DNA of 64,000 nucleotides from Cellulomonas fimi (GTDB lineage: Bacteria; Actinomycetota; Actinomycetes; Actinomycetales; Cellulomonadaceae), in the NCBI RefSeq assembly GCF_012952065.1, contig NZ_JABCJJ010000001.1:186001-250000 (forward strand), given 5' to 3'. Shown here in pieces: positions 30,890 through 38,692 of this stretch. The notes under the pieces are model-generated. The model saw nothing but the letters and a program-made list of their open reading frames with translations, was not told the origin of the DNA and did no database searches. The first letter of the stretch is position 1; each line of letters opens with the position of its first letter. The position numbers were made by a program, and so were the translations under genes.

Positions 30890-31132
30890 ATGCCGCATAT
30901 GGTGCGCGTCGCTGGATCCGCTCCGGCTGGCTGGGTGAAGGTCGTCACTTCCCGTCAATCGTTCCAGCAACCAGTCGATGGCTCGGAAGACGACGGCCAC
31001 ACATGGTTGCGCACCAATGCAGAAGGATACAACCTCGATGCGACGACTGTCTCATCCGTCCCAGCGGGCGCTGGCCCAGTGGCGTCCCGCAGAGTGGTGT
31101 GCGAGCGGCCCTCGTCGGTGAGGGTGTTGTAG
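30890..31132 (+). CDS. small hypothetical ORF with perfect Shine-Dalgarno, possibly cut by IS
   Basis: The ATG at 30890 is preceded by GGAGGTGATC (30876-30885), a complete anti-16S match at ideal spacing and the strongest ribosome site noticed in this region. The 80-residue product is not recognised and has no clear domain or membrane segment. The frame ends within what looks like the left end of the IS256-type remnant, so it may be the 5' part of a gene broken by that insertion. It could also be chance coding potential. Together with the IS leader it fills the 30816-31200 gap. Confidence 0.35.
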   Translation: MPHMVRVAGSAPAGWVKVVTSRQSFQQPVDGSEDDGHTWLRTNAEGYNLDATTVSSVPAGAGPVASRRVVCERPSSVRVL

Positions 31133-32011
31133 ACGAAGTGGCGGGTCACCGCGTGATTCTTCGAGAGACCTACAAAGTCGACTCGAGAGACGGACCCGCG
31201 ATGACCGCTGTTCCCAGTCTGGACCCTGCCCGGTTCCTGCACGAGCACCTGACCACCGCCTCCACGGACCTGCTGCGCGAGCTGCTGGGCGTCTTCATCG
31301 ACGCGTTGATGGGCGCCGAGGCCGACGCGATCTGCGGGGCAGAGTACGGCACCCGCGCACCGGAGCGGGCCAACACCCGTAACGGTTCCCGGCACCGGGA
31401 CTTCGACAAGAGGGTCGGCACGATGGACGTGGCGATCCCCAAGCTGCGCGCCGGGACCTACTTCCCGGACTGGCTCCTGGAGCGGCGCCGCCGGGCGGAG
31501 GCCGCCCTGACCAGCGTGGTCGCGACCCGATACCTGCTCGGGGTCTGCACCCGGCGGATGGACAAGTTGGTGGAGTCCCTCGGCATCACGCGGCTGAGCA
31601 AGTCCCAGGTCTCCCGGATGGCGCAGGACCTGGACGAGCAGGTCGCGGGGTTCCGCACCCGCCCGCTGGACGCCCCCCCTACATGATTCTCGCCGCCGAC
31701 GCGCTGAGCGTGAAGGTCCGCGAGGGCGGGCGGGTGGTCAACATCGCGGTCATGGTCGCCACCGGGGTCAACGCCGACGGGCACCGGGAGATCCTCGGCA
31801 TCGACGTGTCCACCGCCGAGGACGGCGCCGGGTGGTTGGCGTTCTTCCGGGACTTGACCGCCCGCGGCTTGACCGGGGTCAAGCTGGTGACCTCCGAAGC
31901 CCACCGCGGATTGGTCGCCGTGATCGGCGCGACCCTGCCCGGCGCGAGCTGGCAACGGTGCCGCACCCACTACGCCGCGAACCTGATGAGCGCGACCCCG
32001 AAGTTCGCGAG
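31123..32011 (+). mobile_element. degenerate IS256-family insertion sequence
   Basis: Contains a mutator-type (IS256) transposase in two frames plus about 75 bp of leader. Homology ends after the codons for NLMSATPK, so the C-terminal third, including the last catalytic Glu, and the right inverted repeat are missing. No matching right end was found between 32011 and 33600. The left limit is approximate, placed where the preceding ORF ends. The element is a non-autonomous relic. Confidence 0.7.
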
Positions 32012-32014
32012 ATG
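31201..32014 (+). pseudogene. IS256-family transposase, frameshifted and truncated
   Basis: The first frame (ATG 31201 to 31686) gives an IS256 N-terminal half (FIDALMGAEADAICGAEYG, then LRAGTYFPDWLLERRRR). At a run of seven C (31673-31679) the frame shifts: the first frame ends in DAPPT, while PYMILAADAL, expected to follow, continues in the other frame to a stop at 32015. The family's second catalytic Asp (VTSDAH) reads Glu here (VTSEAHRGL). The end is truncated. With a frameshift, a changed catalytic residue and a lost C-terminus, it cannot be an active transposase. Confidence 0.85.
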
Positions 32015-32099
32015 ATCCGCACCGGCACGCAGTTCGGGCTGCGATCGTGGCAGTGCGGCGTGACGCCATCTCCCGCGAAGAGAGACGACGAGGAAAAGC

Positions 32100-33272
32100 A
32101 TGTTCGAACTGTCGTCGGAGCACGAGGTGCTCCGTTCCGTCGTCCGGAAGTTCGCACGCAACGAGATTGCGCCGCACAGCGCCGAGTGGGACCGGGAGGC
32201 ACGGTTCCCGGTCGACCTGATCCCGAAAATGGGCGAGCTCGGACTCTTCGGGGTGCAAGCGCCTGAGGAGTTCGGCGGCGCCGACGCCGACTTCCTCTCC
32301 TTGTGCGTTGCCATCGAGGAGCTCGGCCGCGTGGACCAGTCGATCGGCATCACCCTCTCCGCCGGTGTCGGTCTGGGGATCAACCCGATCCTTGCCTTCG
32401 GCACCCAGGAGCAGAAGGAGCGGTGGCTGCCGGACCTCGTCGCGGGCCGCTCCTTGGCCGCCTTCGGTCTCACGGAGCCCGAGGCCGGTTCGGACGCCGG
32501 CGGCACCCGGACCCGCGCACGCGAGGAGGACGACTGCTGGGTGATCGACGGGTCGAAAAGCTTCATCACCAACTCGGGCACTCCGATCACCTCTGTCGTC
32601 ACCGTCACAGCGCGTACCGGTGAGCTGCCCGACGGCAGCCCGGAGATCAGCGCCATCCTGGTGCCCGCCAAAACCCCCGGCTTCATCGTCGACCCGGCCT
32701 ACCGCAAGCTCGGCTGGCACGCCTCCGATACCCACGGCCTGACGTTCGCGGGGTGCCGCGTCCCGGTCGAGAATCTCCTCGGCGAGCGTGGAGCCGGCTT
32801 GCGCCAGTTCCTCCAGATCCTCGACGAGGGTCGCATTGCGATCTCCGCCCTCGCCTTGGGACTTGCCAAGGCATGCCTCGACGTCGCCACCCAGTACGCC
32901 ACGACGCGCACGGCGTTCGGCCGGCCCATCGGCGCGAACCAGGGCATTGCCTTCCAGCTCGCCGACCTCGCCGTCGCCGTCGAGGCGGCAGAGGCGCTGA
33001 CCTACAAGGCCGCCTGGCTCAAGGACGAGCGTGACGCCGGCCGCCGCCCGGCGAAGGAGATCACCCAGGCCGCTGCGGTGGCCAAGCTGTTCACCACGGA
33101 GGCCGCCGTGGCGGCCGCCCGCACCGCCACGCAGGTCTTGGGGGGCAACGGCTTCATGGAGGAGTTCCCAGTCGCCAAGTACTACCGGGATGCCAAGATC
33201 CTCGAGATCGGCGAGGGCACCTCCGAGATCCAGCGCATGGTCATCTCCCGAGGGCTTGGCCTGCCGCGCTGA
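32100..33272 (+). CDS. acyl-CoA dehydrogenase
   Basis: FAD-dependent enzyme that introduces an alpha-beta double bond into acyl-CoA. The 390-residue product is full length, with FGLTEPEAGSDAGG (FAD/substrate loop, about residues 121-134), AFGRPIGANQGIAFQLAD and the C-terminal ILEIGEGTSEIQRMVI region that carries the catalytic Glu in short- and medium-chain members. The ATG has GAGGAAAAG upstream. It stands alone without other beta-oxidation genes and directly follows the IS relic. That suggests transfer or rearrangement. Chain-length specificity cannot be read. Confidence 0.93.
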   Translation: MFELSSEHEVLRSVVRKFARNEIAPHSAEWDREARFPVDLIPKMGELGLFGVQAPEEFGGADADFLSLCVAIEELGRVDQSIGITLSAGVGLGINPILAFGTQEQKERWLPDLVAGRSLAAFGLTEPEAGSDAGGTRTRAREEDDCWVIDGSKSFITNSGTPITSVVTVTARTGELPDGSPEISAILVPAKTPGFIVDPAYRKLGWHASDTHGLTFAGCRVPVENLLGERGAGLRQFLQILDEGRIAISALALGLAKACLDVATQYATTRTAFGRPIGANQGIAFQLADLAVAVEAAEALTYKAAWLKDERDAGRRPAKEITQAAAVAKLFTTEAAVAAARTATQVLGGNGFMEEFPVAKYYRDAKILEIGEGTSEIQRMVISRGLGLPR

Positions 33273-33601
33273 CCTCGAGCGCCCGACCGCTCTGCCGCGA
33301 CCGGTCATCTCCTGGGTCAGCGGCTCCGTGCGTCCGTCCGGGAACTCGGTAGCCCGACCCGCGCACGCTGAGGGGCCCTGGCTCGCCCCGCCGCAGGACT
33401 GACAACGGCTGAGCAGGTACATCTCGCTGCTTGCACCCTGCCTCCCAGGTTCTGCCCCTACAGAGGCACCCGTCAGACGTGCTACGCGCCTACGCCGCCG
33501 GGGCGTGCGCCTTCGGCATCCGCACATGCCGCGGACCGTGTGCGCCGTGCCAGCGACAACGGGCGTTCGGCTCCGGGCCGGCGACCGGCGATGATCGGGC
33601 C
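33273..33601. other. 329-bp intergenic stretch, one repeat copy
   Basis: No gene, RNA or terminator was recognised between the acyl-CoA dehydrogenase and the lipoprotein. It contains a 17-nt sequence at 33515-33531 (GGCATCCGCACATGCCG) that recurs exactly at 36445-36461. Confidence 0.5.
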
Positions 33602-33985
33602 ATGAGTCCCCGTCAGCCCCTCAGGCACATGGCATTCCTGGCCGCGCTCACCACGGCCGGGTGCTCCCCGACCGGCGTGGAAATCCGCGGCCAGCTACCG
33701 CCCTGCAGCCCGATGGGGACGCTCGCCGTTGAGGAACTGTCGGCGTACACCGACTGCAGCCTCGAGGGTTGGACGCTGGTATTTCCTGACAGCGAGACCT
33801 TTGTGGTCGGGTCCGCGAACGGCTCAGCCAGCACAACCGAGCACCCCGGCCTGGAGTGGGGAGCGTCGAACTGGGGCGGCGACGGCACGGTCGCCTGGCG
33901 GCGCACCAATGACGGGATGACCTTCTGGGGGCCGCGCGCGGCAATCGACCGCGAGGTTCTGCTGCTCTCACGTGACCTCGACTGA
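33602..33985 (+). CDS. small hypothetical lipoprotein
   Basis: The 127-residue product has a short Arg start, a hydrophobic stretch and a lipobox (ALTTAGCS, Cys near residue 20), so it should be lipid-anchored outside the membrane. The mature part contains no domain I recognise; two Cys in the first 40 mature residues may pair. ATG 33602 was chosen because it gives a proper signal peptide. The stop lies inside the start of a repeat copy (33983). Function unknown. Confidence 0.6.
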   Translation: MSPRQPLRHMAFLAALTTAGCSPTGVEIRGQLPPCSPMGTLAVEELSAYTDCSLEGWTLVFPDSETFVVGSANGSASTTEHPGLEWGASNWGGDGTVAWRRTNDGMTFWGPRAAIDREVLLLSRDLD

Positions 33986-34034
33986 CGCGCGGTCATGCCG
34001 CACCGAGGGCGGCTACGCTCGCCCGGATCTGCCG
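33983..34034. repeat. module-boundary repeat, copy A
   Basis: Begins at the stop codon of the preceding lipoprotein gene. It shares GACGCGCG, then TCATGCCGCACCG, then GGGCGGCTACGC, and ends in TCTGCCGC, with copy B at 35968. Copy C at 36454 is more diverged. No integron attC core (GTTRRRY) was found. Confidence 0.6.
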
Positions 34035-34109
34035 CTGCCTGCGCGTCTGCCGATCTCCGGATGGGTCGTCGCGGTGACGAGCTGGGGATGTGCGGCCGGG
34101 TGGTGTCGC

Positions 34110-35111
34110 TCACGGACTCCGCGGACCAGCCGTGGTGCCGGCGACGGCGCCGCGCACCGCGCTGACTCGGAGGCGGTCGGACAGGGCGAGGACCTCGTCG
34201 CGCAGGGCGTCGGGGGTGATCACCTCGAAGTCCCAGCCGAGCCCGGCGAGCATGCGGGCCATGCCGTCGAGGTGCTCGACGCGCGCCTCGAGGAGCACGC
34301 CGTCACGGTGCTCGCTCAGCTGTCCCACGCTCGGGGGCAGTCGCTCGCCCGCTTCCGCGAGCGTGGTCCGCAGCACGACGGAGACCTCGTGCGACCACCT
34401 GACCGCCGCGATGCCGGACACGACCTGCGTCGTCGCGTCGAAGTCGGCGGGCACGGCGTAGGAGCCGTCGCCCTGCCTGACTGAGGCGATACGGTCCAAG
34501 CGGAAGGTCCGCACGTCATCACGGCCGTGGTCGTGTCCGGTGGCGTACCACCGGCCGAAGTGGAAGACCAGGCCGTATACGTCGAGCTCACGCTGCGACT
34601 CCTGTCCGTCCCAGGCGGTGTAGGCGATCACGACGGTGCGCCGCGCGTGCGCTGCCCAGGCCAGATCAAGCAGCGTGTCGGCGCCGGCGCCGGCGGGAGC
34701 GCTGGGGCGCGCCGGGGTCGTGAACTGTGCGGTCGACAGCAGGCTGTCGATCCGCTGGCCCAGGGCCCGCGGCAGTACACGCGACACCTTGGCCAGCGCG
34801 TTCGCCGTCGCCGCGTGGTCGGTGGTGGCGAGCCCCGCGCGTTCCGCGGCCCGCAGGCCGAGGACGACGGCGACGGCCTCGTCGTCGGTGAGCATCAGCG
34901 GCGGCAGCTTGTAGCCCGGTGAGAGCCGGTAGCCGCCGTACCTGCCCCGCTGCGCCTGGACGGGGATCCCGAGGTCGGCAAGATGCTCGGCATAGCGCCG
35001 GACGGTCCGCTCGTCGACCCCGAGCCGCGCCGCGAGATCGCCGACGGTGCGCTGCCCGCCCGCCTGGAGCAGCTCCAGCATCGCCAGCACGCGTGCGGCG
35101 GGGCGGGTCAC
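34110..35111 (-). CDS. WYL-domain transcriptional regulator (DeoR/HTH-11 type)
   Basis: A 333-residue regulator with an N-terminal winged helix (TVGDLAARLGVDERTVRRYAEHL, residues about 19-41 as read in two parts), the G-rich wing RGRYGGYRL and a WYL domain (about 145-225) with GLVFHFGRWYATGHDH and FRLDRI, thought to bind small ligands or nucleic acid. GTG at 35111 was chosen because GAGGAG lies 5 nt upstream; an upstream GTG would add 25 residues. It is divergent from the hydrolase at 35201, the usual arrangement for WYL/HTH regulators that control the neighbouring gene. Confidence 0.9.
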   Translation of the reverse strand: MTRPAARVLAMLELLQAGGQRTVGDLAARLGVDERTVRRYAEHLADLGIPVQAQRGRYGGYRLSPGYKLPPLMLTDDEAVAVVLGLRAAERAGLATTDHAATANALAKVSRVLPRALGQRIDSLLSTAQFTTPARPSAPAGAGADTLLDLAWAAHARRTVVIAYTAWDGQESQRELDVYGLVFHFGRWYATGHDHGRDDVRTFRLDRIASVRQGDGSYAVPADFDATTQVVSGIAAVRWSHEVSVVLRTTLAEAGERLPPSVGQLSEHRDGVLLEARVEHLDGMARMLAGLGWDFEVITPDALRDEVLALSDRLRVSAVRGAVAGTTAGPRSP

Positions 35112-35200
35112 GGCTCTCCTCGGGGCTGCATGGAAAGAACTGCGATGCGCATCCTGAATACCGGGCGGAATCTGTCCACAAACCATTCTAACGTCGTGTC

Positions 35201-35938
35201 ATGAACACCACCTACGTCCTCGTCCCCGGCTTCTGGCTCGGCGCCTGGGTCTGGCGCGCCGTCGCAGACTCGCTGAGCGAGCGCGGCCACGTCGTGCATG
35301 CCGTCGACCTCTGCGGCATGGGCGAGCGCGCCCACCTCGCCTCGCCCGAGACCGACCTGACGACCCACATCGACGACGTCGTGCACCTGCTCGAGCAGCA
35401 CGACCTCCACGACGTCGTGCTCGTCGGCCACAGCTACGGCGCCCTCGTGACGACCGGTGCGGCAGACCGCGCGCCTGAGCGGGTGGCCCGCCTGGTCTAC
35501 ATCGACTCGGGTCCCCTGCCGGACGGCATGGCACAGGCCGACTTCGAGGGGCCCGACGCGCGGGCGGCCGACGAGGACCTGGTCATGACACACGGCCAGG
35601 GCTGGAAGCTCCCCCCGCCGCCCTGGGCCGTACTCGCCGCCGAGGCGCCCGAGGTCGACGACGACGCCGTGGCCGCGCTGGTCGAAGGCTCACAGCCGCA
35701 GCCCTGGCGCACCGCCACCCGGCCGGTCGCGCTCACCGGCGCCTGGGAGCGGCTGCCACGGACGGGCGTGCTGTGCAGCTTCGGCCTTGAGCAACTGCGG
35801 CAGATGGCGCCCTGCACGCCGATGTTCGCGCACATGGTCGACGGCGACTGGGCGTACGTCGAGCTGCCGACGTGGCACTGGCCGATGGTGAGCCGACGGG
35901 CGGAACTCGCCACGGTGCTGGAGTCGGTCAGTCGCTAG
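35201..35938 (+). CDS. alpha/beta hydrolase
   Basis: A 245-residue hydrolase of the EstC/MES-like group. It begins with TYVLVPGFWLGAWVWRAVAD (oxyanion loop), has the nucleophile elbow GHSYG with Ser78, and a late His in ELPTWHWPMVSR that fits the catalytic His. Substrate unknown. It lies divergent from the WYL regulator with an 89-bp gap that must hold both promoters, so regulation by that protein is likely. Confidence 0.88.
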   Translation: MNTTYVLVPGFWLGAWVWRAVADSLSERGHVVHAVDLCGMGERAHLASPETDLTTHIDDVVHLLEQHDLHDVVLVGHSYGALVTTGAADRAPERVARLVYIDSGPLPDGMAQADFEGPDARAADEDLVMTHGQGWKLPPPPWAVLAAEAPEVDDDAVAALVEGSQPQPWRTATRPVALTGAWERLPRTGVLCSFGLEQLRQMAPCTPMFAHMVDGDWAYVELPTWHWPMVSRRAELATVLESVSR

Positions 35939-35967
35939 GCGCTCGCGCCCAGTTGCTTCGCGCGCAC

Positions 35968-36018
35968 GACGCGCGCTCATGCCGCACCGCGGGCGGCTAC
36001 GCCCACCAGCTCTGCCGC
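35968..36018. repeat. module-boundary repeat, copy B
   Basis: Second copy of the motif described at 33983: GACGCGCG, CTCATGCCGCACCG, GGGCGGCTACGC, then CTCTGCCGC. It lies 30 bp after the hydrolase stop and before the small zinc-ribbon gene. Confidence 0.6.
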
Positions 36019-36179
36019 GGAGCGGAGCGGGCCCATGCCGTTCTTCAGTGCGCGTTCGTGCGGTAGAGCGCTACGCCGGCGCCGGCCTCGGGGGGGCCGC
36101 GTGGCCAGCCGGAGAGATCGTTGACGCCTGAGGGCACTGCGAGGACCGTAGTCGTTGCGTTCGCAGTGAGGAGGCGGCG

Positions 36180-36353
36180 ATGCGATCCCTCCGATGCATT
36201 CTGGGTCTGCATGCGTGGAAGAAGGAGGCCGTGCGCGACAAGGGAGGCCCGTACGCGGTGTATCAGCGGTGCTCGCGGTGCGGGAAGGACCAGACTCCCT
36301 ATGAGCCCCCAGATCAGAACGCGATCCTGCGCGGATCGCTCGGTGGCTCCTGA
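36180..36353 (+). CDS. small DUF1660-like zinc-ribbon protein
   Basis: A 57-residue gene with a perfect ribosome site (GAGGAGG, 36168-36174). The start MRSLRCILGLHAW, with Cys6 and His11, and a later CSRCGK (Cys31, Cys34) form one Cys/His pair and one CxxC, the layout of the small phage-associated DUF1660 family, probably a zinc knuckle. Its presence among integrase and toxin-antitoxin genes fits a phage or mobile origin. Function unknown. Confidence 0.7.
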   Translation: MRSLRCILGLHAWKKEAVRDKGGPYAVYQRCSRCGKDQTPYEPPDQNAILRGSLGGS

Positions 36354-36453
36354 CGGCCTTGCTCGAGCGCGGGCGATGCGCTCGCCGCACGGCCTGAACC
36401 GGACTCAGCGGCAGGATGACTCCGCGGCCGTGCGAGCGCAGGTGGGCATCCGC

Positions 36454-36503
36454 ACATGCCGGCCGCACTGAGGGCGGCTGCGCTCGCCGTGTCGATCTGC
36501 CGC
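36454..36503. repeat. module-boundary repeat, copy C
   Basis: Diverged copy: CATGCCGGCCGCACTG, AGGGCGGCTGCGCTCGCC and GATCTGCCGC align with copy A. The preceding 17 nt are identical to 33515-33531. It lies directly upstream of the integrase remnant. Confidence 0.5.
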
Positions 36504-36549
36504 AGGCAGGGCTCTGTCGGACCGATGAGCCGCGGGGGGATGCTCAGCG

Positions 36550-37115
36550 ATGCCTACTGCATCGGAATTCCTACCCACACCCACGAGTGGCCCACGCTGG
36601 CGGCTTGATCCGCTGCGCGTTCCGGTCGCCGGCAATCGCGCGCGCTATCGCGGTGAGACACGCCGCCATACCGAGTCAGATCTTCGCATCTACCTGACCT
36701 GGTGCCAGGAGCACGACCTTGACCCGCTCACCGCGCGACGCCCTCACGTGGAGCTCTGCATCCGGTGGATGCAGGACACCCAGCGCTACGCCCCCTCGAC
36801 CGTCTCCCGGCGGAGGTCGGTCGTCGTCGGCTTCTACCGCACGTGCGCCATTGACGAAATCCTCGAGCACTCCCCAGCCGAGTACGTCCGGCGTCCGAAC
36901 GTGCCACCCGAGTCACCCACCCTCGGCCTGACCCATCTCCAGCTCCAGGCCCTGTTGACCGCGTCGCGGACAACGCCCAACACGTGCGACTTCGCGCTCG
37001 TCTGCCTCAACACCGTCGGGCGCCGACTCGACCGTCACGCCGCCACGCGACGACTGCGCCACCTCGCCCAGGACCCAACTACATCCTCGCGGCCTACAGG
37101 GCTTCGGGCACCTGA
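36550..37115 (+). pseudogene. tyrosine recombinase, internally deleted
   Basis: Starts normally at ATG 36550 with a SAM-like DNA-binding N-terminus (RHTESDLRIYLTWCQEHDLD, then CIRWMQDTQRYAPSTVSRRR) and the beginning of the catalytic domain (LTHLQLQALLTAS). It then jumps from FALVCL to a piece from the middle of the domain (VGRRLDRHAATRRLRHLA) and, with a frame change, to the family's C-terminal tail PNYILAAYRASGT ending at 37115. The catalytic Arg, HxxR and Tyr segments are gone. It is the relic of an integrase that may once have inserted this region. Confidence 0.75.
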
Positions 37116-37165
37116 CGGTGATGAACCCCTGCGGGCCCAGCCTTGCCATGAGCGCAACTTGACGC

Positions 37166-37175
37166 CACAATTGTG
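37166..37175. promoter_or_regulatory. palindrome at the Phd/YefM antitoxin start
   Basis: CACAATTGTG is a perfect 10-bp palindrome ending 3 nt before the antitoxin ATG. Phd/YefM antitoxins repress their own operons by binding short palindromes near the start, so this is a candidate operator. Confidence 0.35.
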
Positions 37176-37178
37176 TGC

Positions 37179-37445
37179 ATGACCGTCGAGCCACTCCGCG
37201 AGGTCCGGAACCATTTCAGCGAGGTCATCGACCGTGTCGAGCACGAGCACGAGCGAGTGACAGTGACGCGCAACGGGCGCCCGGTCGCCATCATCTTGAG
37301 CCCGGAGGACCTCGACGAGCTCGAGGAGACGTTGTCAGTCCTGAGCGATCCACAAGCGCTGGCGGACATTCGCGAGGCCGACGGGGCATACGTGGCCGGT
37401 GACGTCGTTCGCGGGGTCGAGGCCGTTCGCGGACTTCGCGCGTGA
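37179..37445 (+). CDS. Phd/YefM-type antitoxin
   Basis: An 88-residue antitoxin with the family start (EPLREVRNHFSEVIDRVE) and the strand-turn core TVTRNGRPVAIILSPEDLDELEETL, then a charged helix that should wrap around the toxin. ATG 37179 is preferred; GTG 37173 is also in frame. The stop overlaps the toxin GTG (GTGA), ensuring coupled synthesis. It should neutralise the RelE-type toxin and repress the operon with it. Confidence 0.9.
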   Translation: MTVEPLREVRNHFSEVIDRVEHEHERVTVTRNGRPVAIILSPEDLDELEETLSVLSDPQALADIREADGAYVAGDVVRGVEAVRGLRA

Positions 37446-37720
37446 GCGACGCTCCCTACGAGCTCATCCTCACCCCGCCGGCCGTCCGAGCCGTCAAGTC
37501 CGCACTTCCCCGCGCCGTAGCGGAAGCGGTCATTGAATTCGTCACCGGAGCGCTGGTCGACAACCCGCACCGCGTCGGCAGGCAGTTGCGCGGCGACCTC
37601 GCCGGGATCCACTCGGCTCGGCGCGGCACCTACCGTGTCCTCTACCGGATCAACGAGACACGGCGCGAAGTCGTCGTCCTCCGCATCGACCACCGGCGAG
37701 AGGTCTACCGACCAGGGTGA
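37442..37720 (+). CDS. RelE/ParE-type toxin
   Basis: A 92-residue toxin of the RelE superfamily, ribosome-dependent mRNA interferases that cleave translated mRNA. The fold is visible: YELILTPPAVRAVKSALPRA (strand, helix), PHRVGRQLRGDLAGIHSARR, then GTYRVLYRINE and VVVLRIDHRREVYR, which carries the usual C-terminal His/Arg/Tyr residues. GTG 37442 overlaps the antitoxin stop. The module appears intact. A partial copy of the boundary repeat begins at its stop codon (37719). Confidence 0.9.
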   Translation: MSDAPYELILTPPAVRAVKSALPRAVAEAVIEFVTGALVDNPHRVGRQLRGDLAGIHSARRGTYRVLYRINETRREVVVLRIDHRREVYRPG

Positions 37721-37921
37721 GCGCTCATGCCGCTGGTCACGCGTCGCGTCCTGCAAGTGGGCGGGGATTCAGCACCGCCCCGTCGTGGGCACCAGACTGT
37801 CCCCCGTCACCGTTGACCGTTGATTCTGCCGATGAGGAGGCGGCGGAGACGGTCCACCGAGATGACACCCTCCGGCGCCTGACCAATACCGGTCCTGCCG
37901 AGAACCGTGAAGGCGACGATT

Positions 37922-37945
37922 GTATCGCGTTGCGTTACGCGATAC
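37922..37945. promoter_or_regulatory. inverted-repeat operator of the HigB/HigA operon
   Basis: GTATCGCGT and ACGCGATAC form a perfect 9-bp inverted repeat separated by 6 nt. It ends 9 nt before the HigB-like start. This is the arrangement expected for the HigA helix-turn-helix repressor that controls its own operon. Confidence 0.6.
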
Positions 37946-37954
37946 GCTGGTTCG

Positions 37955-38233
37955 GTGATCGTGACCTTCAGGCACAAGGGTCTGGAGCAGTTGTACCGCG
38001 ACGGGTCGAAGAAGGGCGTGCAGGCGGCTCACGTGCCCAAGCTGGTGCGCATCTTGTCGGCGCTGGACGTGGCGCAGACACCTGCGGATCTTGCGATCCC
38101 GTCGTTTCGCACCCACCCGCTGAAGGGCGACCTGGCGGGGCAGTGGTCGATCTGGGTGAACGGGAACTGGCGGGTGACGTTCAGGTTCCTGGACAACGAC
38201 GTCGAGCTCGTGGACTACCAGGACTACCACTGA
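37955..38233 (+). CDS. higB: HigB-type toxin (RelE superfamily)
   Basis: A 92-residue toxin with the HigB start IVTFRHKGLEQLYRDGSKKG and the later HPLKGDLAGQWSIWVNGNWR, then VTFRFLDNDVELVDYQDYH, matching the plasmid-type HigB/RelE fold that cleaves mRNA on the ribosome. GTG 37955 was chosen because HigB proteins begin just before the FRHKGL motif; an upstream GTG or ATG would run through the operator. The toxin gene precedes the antitoxin, the inverted order typical of hig modules. It appears intact. Confidence 0.92.
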   Translation: MIVTFRHKGLEQLYRDGSKKGVQAAHVPKLVRILSALDVAQTPADLAIPSFRTHPLKGDLAGQWSIWVNGNWRVTFRFLDNDVELVDYQDYH

Positions 38234-38255
38234 GAGGCAGATGAGGGTGATGGCG

Positions 38256-38537
38256 ATGAAGAACCCGGTGCACCCGGGCGAGATCCTGCGCGAGGACGTG
38301 CTGGGTGACCTCGGGCTTGGCGTGAGCGAGGCCGCATCCCGGCTGGGAGTCTCGCGGGTGGCGTTGAGCAGGGTGCTGCACGGGCACGCCCGGATCAGCC
38401 CGAATTTGGCGGTCCGGCTGGAGGAGGCCGGGGTCGGGACCGCCCGCGCGTGGCTGGCAATGCAGTCGGCTCACGACCTGGCCGCCGAGCGCGCCACCGG
38501 CTCACCGAAGGTCCGCCGCCTTAGCGACGTCGCCTGA
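38256..38537 (+). CDS. higA: HigA-type antitoxin
   Basis: A 93-residue XRE-type antitoxin. It starts MKNPVHPGEILREDVLGDLG, the classic HigA N-terminus, followed by a helix-turn-helix (VSEAASRLGVSRVALSRVLH) and the HARISPNLAVRLEEAGVGTA region. ATG 38256 has GAGGG 8 nt upstream; ATG 38241 and 38250 are also in frame. It neutralises HigB and should bind the inverted repeat at 37922. Confidence 0.92.
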   Translation: MKNPVHPGEILREDVLGDLGLGVSEAASRLGVSRVALSRVLHGHARISPNLAVRLEEAGVGTARAWLAMQSAHDLAAERATGSPKVRRLSDVA

Positions 38538-38674
38538 CTCGCGCGCATCTGCCGCCGCACGCGCGCCTGTCGAGGAGCTAGCGCCTTGTCACGAGCGGGG
38601 AAAGATTTGGGTGCGCCGTCTCGTCGCAGCCATGTAGCGACCGACCGGGGCACCTCTGGAGCCGCCATCGCTTT

Positions 38675-38685
38675 TCGTTATACGA
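38675..38685. promoter_or_regulatory. promoter/operator of the third TA locus
   Basis: TCGT-TAT-ACGA is a small inverted repeat that contains a -10-like TATACG only 9 nt before the antitoxin ATG, implying a leaderless or nearly leaderless mRNA. The surrounding TTTTCGTTATACGATTT is strikingly AT-rich for this genome. A ribbon-helix-helix antitoxin could bind here. Confidence 0.35.
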
Positions 38686-38692
38686 TTTGTCC

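Noticed and set aside
31673-31680. Programmed frameshift in the IS transposase at the C7 run
   Set aside because: IS256-family transposases are made from one frame, and this copy is also truncated and mutated at a catalytic position, so simple decay explains the shift.
33515-37740. Integron attC sites or a CRISPR array
   Set aside because: No GTTRRRY core or integron-type integrase was found, and the repeats are irregularly spaced with genes between them rather than short spacers.
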